This document shows, piece after piece, positions 59,879-64,000 of a stretch of 64,000 bases of DNA (position 1 is the first letter of the stretch; each line of letters starts with the position of its first letter). The position numbers and the translations under genes were made by a program. The notes beneath the pieces were generated by a model. That model saw nothing but the letters and a program-made list of their open reading frames with translations, was not told the origin of the DNA and searched no databases. The DNA is from Ktedonospora formicarum (lineage in GTDB: Bacteria > Chloroflexota > Ktedonobacteria > Ktedonobacterales > Ktedonobacteraceae), in assembly GCF_016587355.1 (NCBI RefSeq), contig NZ_BNJF01000002.1, positions 1,364,001 to 1,428,000 on the forward strand, written 5' to 3'.

Positions 59879-61225
59879 ATGGACAAATTGATGGCAACAC
59901 ATTCACATACTCAACCTCCGGTGATCATTGTTGGAGGTGGCCTCTCGGGGCTCTCCGCCGCCGCCTATCTTTCGCGAGCTGGTCATGCCGTCACGCTTTT
60001 TGAGAAGACCCGTACTCCTGGTGGGCGTGCCAGAACCCGTTCTGTTGGCGGTTTCTTTTTCAATCAAGGAGCGCATGCGCTCCGTCTGCATGAAGCCGGT
60101 GAACAAGTACTGAGCGAACTTGGCGTCTCTTATAGTGGTTCGCTGCCGCAGCCCTACGGGTTCTCCATACTTGCGGATGGGAAGATCCATTCTTTGCCAA
60201 GTGGAGCAGCCTCTCTCTTGAAGGTCCCTTTCTTGGCACCCGCCGCCAAAGAAGAGTTGATGCGCGTGTTTGGTCGTGTCAAACACCTAAACATTGCAGA
60301 GTTTCAGGAGATAAGTTGGCAGGAATGGCTCGAACAGGAAGTTCAGCATCCGCAGGCCCGCCAGTTTCTTCTCGCAAGTGCACGCACCTCAACCTATATC
60401 CATGCACCTGATCTGCTCTCCGCCGGCCTGGCTCTTTCTCTGCTGAATAGCCAGGGAGTACGCTATCTGGATAATGGCTGGCAAACGCTGGTGGATGGTC
60501 TCCGACAAAAAGCGCAGGAGGCAGGAGCACATCTTATCACTCATTCACGTGTCAAGGCGATTGAAATGGCTGGAGAAAGATATCGCGTGCGTCTGGCGGA
60601 TGATTCACTCCACGAAGCAAGCATGGTATTGCTGGCCACTGATCCAGAAACAGTCTCTGCTCTGGTTGCCGATGGCACACACGAAACTCTGAGCCACTGG
60701 GCAGCCCAGGCAATTCCCGCGTATGTGGCCTGCCTCGATATCGCTCTGCGCCGTCTCAAGAAAGCAGAGAACCTCGTCGCCTATGGCATCGATCGCCCGT
60801 TCTATTATTCGGTGCATTCCGCCTCGGCACATCTCGCGCCGGAGGGGAGCGCCCTGATCCATCTCATGAAATATCTACGACCTGGTGAAGCGGCGGAGCC
60901 AGAGGCGACCCAGCAAGAGATGGAGGCGCTGATGGATCTCTTGCAGCCCGGCTGGCGTGCTGAGGTCGTCGAGCAGTCCTTCTTGCCGCATATGATTGCC
61001 TCCAATGCGATTGTCCAGGCGAGGTTTGGTGGTCTCTCCGGGCGTCCCGGTCCAGAGATTCCAGGGTTCCCCAATCTGTATGTCGTGGGCGATTGGGTTG
61101 GCCCGGAAGGGGAAAAGGCCGACGCTTGCTTTGCCAGTGCTAGGAGTGCGGCTAGGCTGATTATCGCCAAGCTCAGCTCTAGACAGAGCGTATCCTTGGT
61201 CAACTCATCGGATGTCATTGACTAA
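59879..61225 (+). CDS. FAD-dependent oxidoreductase, phytoene-desaturase/amine-oxidase-like
   Basis: The 448-aa product begins with the dinucleotide-binding motif PVIIVGGGLSGLSAAAYLSRAGHAVTLFEKTRTPGGRARTR, and the C-terminal FAD motif is PNLYVVGDWVGPEGEKADACFASARSAA, as in the CrtI/MAO superfamily. There is no signal peptide. ATG 59879 or 59891 are both possible; the SD is weak. The sigma-factor gene follows 59 bp later. ECF41 sigmas are usually linked to an oxidoreductase, epimerase or CMD-type gene; this protein is that partner. Confidence 0.88.
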   Translation: MDKLMATHSHTQPPVIIVGGGLSGLSAAAYLSRAGHAVTLFEKTRTPGGRARTRSVGGFFFNQGAHALRLHEAGEQVLSELGVSYSGSLPQPYGFSILADGKIHSLPSGAASLLKVPFLAPAAKEELMRVFGRVKHLNIAEFQEISWQEWLEQEVQHPQARQFLLASARTSTYIHAPDLLSAGLALSLLNSQGVRYLDNGWQTLVDGLRQKAQEAGAHLITHSRVKAIEMAGERYRVRLADDSLHEASMVLLATDPETVSALVADGTHETLSHWAAQAIPAYVACLDIALRRLKKAENLVAYGIDRPFYYSVHSASAHLAPEGSALIHLMKYLRPGEAAEPEATQQEMEALMDLLQPGWRAEVVEQSFLPHMIASNAIVQARFGGLSGRPGPEIPGFPNLYVVGDWVGPEGEKADACFASARSAARLIIAKLSSRQSVSLVNSSDVID

Positions 61226-61241
61226 ACTGAAAGGGGCTACG

Positions 61242-61275
61242 TCTCTTTTGCTGTCGCACAGAACAGCAAAAGAGA
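61242..61275 (+). promoter_or_regulatory. 13-bp hairpin covering the presumed SD of the sigma-factor gene
   Basis: TCTCTTTTGCTGT and ACAGCAAAAGAGA pair perfectly around 8 nt. The right arm ends in AAAAGAGA, the only SD-like sequence before ATG 61285, 9 nt away. May lower sigma-factor translation, or act as a partial terminator. Confidence 0.65.
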
Positions 61276-61284
61276 TCCTTTGCT

Positions 61285-62292
61285 ATGAAAAGATCATCCG
61301 TGCAACAGGAAACAATGTTCCAGCAGTATAAATCGTTACTCTTTTCCATCGCATACCACATGCTGGGCAGCGTGATGGATGCTGAAGATTGTGTGCAGGA
61401 AGCCTTTCTGCAGTTTTATGCCTCCGAAGAGAAAGAAACGATAGAACAACCCAAAGCCTATCTCTGCACACTGGTGACGCGCAGGTGTATTGACCAGCTG
61501 CGCTCCGCTCAAATGCAGCGTGAAACCTACGTTGGTCTCTGGCTCCCTGAGCCATTGATCGAAGCCACCGATCCGTCTGAACTCTCGGAACTCAACGAAT
61601 CACTCTCTCTCGCATTTCTCCTGTTGCTGGAGCGGCTGTCTCCCATCGAACGGGCGGTCTTTCTCTTACGCCAGGTGTTTGACTACGATTACGCAGAGAT
61701 TGCGGACATCGTGGGCAAAAGCGCGGAAAACTGTCGCCAGATTCTGCACCGAGCGCGGCGGCATCTGCCTGCGCGCCCCACCCACACATCTGCACCTTAT
61801 GCTGGGCAACGGCAGGTGTTCACGCAGTTTTTCCAGGCGTGGATGAACGGTAATATGGAAGGGCTAGTGCAGGTGCTCTCAGACGAGATTGTGGTTAATA
61901 CCGATGGCGGAGGCAAAGTAAGAGCGACGCTCCATCCTGTGCATGGGTTAGATCGTGTGGCTCGTCATCTGCTTTGGCTTCAGCCAAAAGTGTTCCATGG
62001 GATCAAGGTGGCGATTCGACCAACACTCATCAATGGCCAACCAGGTCTGATTGGCTACCTGGAGGAAGGTCTAGATGAAAAACAACTTCACAGCCTGGGA
62101 CTGGAAGGAAAGGAGAGTAGTAAGATGCTTCCTGTGTGGCATCAACGTGCCTCCCAGAAAGGGAAAGCTACATTTGTCATGATCCTTGCATGCACCGATA
62201 ACCAGATCCAGGAAATTGATATCATTGTCAACCCTGAGAAATTGCAGCACATTCCCGCACTCGATACTGACGACAACGGTACTATCGCCTGA
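61285..62292 (+). CDS. ECF41-group RNA polymerase sigma factor
   Basis: A 335-aa protein. Sigma-2 at about 10-75 (YHMLGSVMDAEDCVQEAFLQF), sigma-4 at about 110-165 (LSPIERAVFLLRQVFDYDYAEIADIVGKSAENCRQILHRARRHL). Features of ECF41 are all seen: the linker motif WLPEPL (86-91), the SnoaL-like C-terminal extension with DGGGK near 208-212, and NPEKL (316-320). The extension works as a built-in activator or anti-sigma domain. Expressed from the operon with the FAD oxidoreductase and, by the upstream promoter, probably autoregulated. Confidence 0.92.
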   Translation: MKRSSVQQETMFQQYKSLLFSIAYHMLGSVMDAEDCVQEAFLQFYASEEKETIEQPKAYLCTLVTRRCIDQLRSAQMQRETYVGLWLPEPLIEATDPSELSELNESLSLAFLLLLERLSPIERAVFLLRQVFDYDYAEIADIVGKSAENCRQILHRARRHLPARPTHTSAPYAGQRQVFTQFFQAWMNGNMEGLVQVLSDEIVVNTDGGGKVRATLHPVHGLDRVARHLLWLQPKVFHGIKVAIRPTLINGQPGLIGYLEEGLDEKQLHSLGLEGKESSKMLPVWHQRASQKGKATFVMILACTDNQIQEIDIIVNPEKLQHIPALDTDDNGTIA

Positions 62293-62792
62293 TGAGCAAT
62301 GGTTCCTTGAAACAATTGTCAAGGAGCTTCGGTTGCATTCTGACATTTTGCTGTTGGAACAAGAGACGATTTTGAGATGGAAACGAATTATGGACATCTT
62401 GAAGAAAGAAAAGAAACTAGCTGGGGCAAGGACAGGAAATCGAACCTCAAGCCCCATCACAATGGATGGGATATGAAGAAGCGACCGCGTTATTAGCACA
62501 GGCGCAGTCTCAGGAGAATGCATAGTTGGATAGAGAGCAATGGGCATGGCAAGATTTTTGCACATAGATGCACAAGTGCTTTGTGCCATTGTTTCTGTAT
62601 ACTAAAAGCCCATCGAGTTGTGTCTCCTTCTGCTACGAAGTTCGCGTGGGCGATCTGCTGACTACTCATTCGCGATCGCATCGTCTGCTGAAGGCGTGGC
62701 AGACGAGGAAGACCGCTAAGCATCTGCTCAATGAGCCTGATCTTTTGGCTCGGCCCCTATAAGGTGCAACACCGATCGAAGGAAGTGGTCTT
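62293..62792. other. intergenic region with possible decayed ORF
   Basis: A plus-strand frame directly after the sigma stop reads DEQWFLETIVKELRLHSDIL ... LRWKRIMDILKKEKKLAG, protein-like but without a start codon. A +1/-1 shift at about 62464 leads to MGYEEATALLAQAQSQENA and a stop at 62525. Probably a frameshifted relic; no family recognised. Confidence 0.3.
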
Positions 62793-63119
62793 GTGTCCTG
62801 GTTGTGGGACATATCCGGCTGGCTCTGGTGGATCCTACTGCTCTGTGCAGTGATCCTTGGCCTGGCTTTCAAGGCTTGGGACGACGGGCTCGAAGGGGTA
62901 AGAGAGGTGATACTCACTCCCTTTCTGTGGGTCATACGCATTCTTGCAAGCATCGGATTGCTTGCGATACTGTTCATTGCCCCTCTCCTTGGCGGAGTCG
63001 TCGGTGGGCTCATCAGTGGGATGATCAATCAGCCTCTGTGGCCGTGCACCGGTATCGGCGTGGCCAGTGCGGCGCTGCTTGACATCCTCATTCATGCCGC
63101 CAGAGGCCCAAAGCGGTAA
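62793..63119 (+). CDS. small membrane protein, 108 aa
   Basis: GTG start with AAGGAAG 7 nt upstream. Two or three hydrophobic segments (WLWDISGWLWWILLLCAVILGLAF; FLWVIRILASIGLLAILFIAPLLGGVVGG; and a shorter third), ending in RGPKR. No known family. Alone, with a terminator-free downstream spacer before the convergent CbrC-like gene. Confidence 0.6.
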   Translation: MSWLWDISGWLWWILLLCAVILGLAFKAWDDGLEGVREVILTPFLWVIRILASIGLLAILFIAPLLGGVVGGLISGMINQPLWPCTGIGVASAALLDILIHAARGPKR

Positions 63120-63254
63120 AACCACGGCCCAGTCTTCTTGGGGCCTTGTCGCCCCTTCACTCTCATCTTCTCTGAATGTTGTGGGGAACATCGTTTCTCC
63201 ATCAAGAATCTGTATCATTTGACTACTTTTGATGAACGTTTTTCACAACTTGCC

Positions 63255-63797
63255 CTAGCTTGCGTCAGTGGTGAGGCGATTTTTGCCGCACACAACGCAC
63301 TGGAACAGATAGCCTTGAATGGAATCACCAGTGCTCCATCGCTCTAGTTGAGCTTGTGTGAGCCTATAGAGAGTTTTGAGCTTTGCTAGATCCACCGCTA
63401 TCTCTTCGGCAAAAGGTTGAATCTCTTTCCATCCCACATAACCCACAAACGCACAGAAATCGTTGTGATGGCTGAGCCAGGTTTCTGATTGCCAGCTACT
63501 ATAACCAGGGGTTCGATGATGTAACTCATCGAGATATTCCGGGGCGATTTCCCTCCAGCCGCAATCAATCAGATCAGTGAATTGTCCGTGATATGTTTGC
63601 GCAGCCGAGCCATCCTTTATATAACAAGGACAGATGCCTGTAACGTTCTCCTCAGAATAAAATGGGCCAACATAGACGTAGGCCCGGATCTGCTGACATA
63701 CTGGGCAGATCGTTTGTTGTCTCCGGATCATGCCTGCCGCTAAGGGATCAGGATGATATTTGAAAGCGGGGAAAAGCGATTGTTTCTGTCTCTCCAT
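63255..63797 (-). CDS. CbrC-family (UPF0167) protein
   Basis: The 180-aa product begins FKYHPDPLAAGMI, then CPVCQQIRAYVYVGPFYSEENVTGICPCYIKDGSAAQTYHGQFTD, and ends FQCVVCGK. These are the conserved cysteine pairs and the GPFYSEE core of the CbrC family, named after E. coli CbrC, a member of the CreBC regulon linked with colicin E2 tolerance. Two CxxC-type zinc sites are likely. The role in this organism is unknown. Start ATG 63797. Confidence 0.85.
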   Translation of the reverse strand: MERQKQSLFPAFKYHPDPLAAGMIRRQQTICPVCQQIRAYVYVGPFYSEENVTGICPCYIKDGSAAQTYHGQFTDLIDCGWREIAPEYLDELHHRTPGYSSWQSETWLSHHNDFCAFVGYVGWKEIQPFAEEIAVDLAKLKTLYRLTQAQLERWSTGDSIQGYLFQCVVCGKNRLTTDAS

Positions 63798-63961
63798 GAT
63801 TCTCTGACTCTATTTTTCTCACTTTATTATAAATATCTCTATCACGCGATGGGCAACGAGCGATGACCTGTAGCAGGTAGGGGGACGTATGTGTCTCTTT
63901 GCACGAACAAGCGATTTCTGGTCTATTTGTTCTACTTTTGATGGAGAGAGGCGAAACACAC
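63798..63961. other. spacer upstream of the TnpB start
   Basis: Likely left-end region of an IS200/IS605-type element. No gene; GGAGAGAGG lies 11 nt before the ATG at 63962. Confidence 0.35.
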
Positions 63962-64000
63962 ATGACACGTGGCTATCGGGTCGAACTTGAACTCAACAAC
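63962..64000 (+). CDS. TnpB/OrfB of an IS605-type element, first 13 codons
   Basis: MTRGYRVELELNN is the conserved beginning of many IS200/IS605 OrfB (TnpB) proteins (K/R-x-Y-K/R-V-E-L-x-x-N). A good SD precedes it. The rest is outside the window, so this rests on 13 residues. Confidence 0.55.
   Translation, partial: MTRGYRVELELNN

Noticed and set aside
62568..62762. 64-aa ORF before the small membrane protein
   Set aside because: No SD, random composition, ends where a better-supported GTG-start gene begins.
1..64000. tRNA, rRNA, riboswitch or CRISPR
   Set aside because: I saw no cloverleaf, rRNA motif, T-box or repeat-spacer pattern; a tRNAscan-SE or Infernal run would settle it.

Overview
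This 64 kb window looks like a chromosome segment of a soil-type Ktedonobacteria (Chloroflexota) or a close relative. That is inferred from gene style, not from a marker gene. Seen here: many one-component regulators (TetR, HxlR, MarR), several flavin-dependent luciferase-like (LLM) oxidoreductases, an XRE/NB-ARC ATPase, secreted glycosidases with Thr-Pro linkers, an ECF41 sigma factor, TTG/GTG starts, moderate GC, and insertion-sequence fragments between short operons. I saw no rRNA, tRNA or CRISPR array.

Layout. 1-9.1 kb: partial XRE/NB-ARC regulator (cut by the left edge), MBL hydrolase, secreted GH30 with a lectin tail, AlkZ-like glycosylase, a zinc-ribbon protein and an LLM enzyme. 9.15-10.66 kb: a complete IS with 19-bp inverted ends and a 7-bp target duplication. 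10.8-17.5 kb: small stress/regulatory genes (truncated nucleotidyltransferase, HxlR, SnoaL-like, SDR and MarR, DinB, hydrolase and TetR, phosphodiesterase) with several readable operators. 17.9-24.4 kb: HxlR divergent from an LLM-BBE fusion plus a second LLM; AHL-lactonase-like protein; DUF998 and a TetR with an extra HTH. 25-37.6 kb: a surface-polysaccharide operon (three GT2s, a flippase, membrane proteins) on the minus strand, bounded by a secreted choice-of-anchor-like protein and a lipoprotein glycosidase. 37.9-45.2 kb: TetR with a TIM-barrel protein, then a mirror-image MFS-TetR/TetR-MFS block and an isochorismatase-like hydrolase. 45.2-52.5 kb: GH87-like alpha-1,3-glucanase, an intergenic region rich in palindromes, GNAT, SRPBCC, IS scraps and a membrane protein. 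53-57.1 kb: ThDP enzyme, KASIII homologue lacking its cysteine, and an F420-type LLM. 57.8-64 kb: MFS, FAD amine-oxidase/desaturase-like protein with an ECF41 sigma factor and a matching promoter, small membrane protein, CbrC-like protein, and the first codons of a TnpB.

How the parts work together. The most informative signal is regulatory. Several regulators can be tied to their targets by palindromes that overlap consensus promoters: MarR with SDR, TetR with hydrolase, TetR with TIM-barrel protein, and two paralogous TetRs with two drug exporters sharing one operator motif. The sigma factor is tied to its oxidoreductase partner by an ECF41-type promoter. The best candidates for undescribed chemistry are the LLM-BBE fusion operon (18.5-21.7 kb) and the ThDP/KASIII pair (53-55.9 kb).
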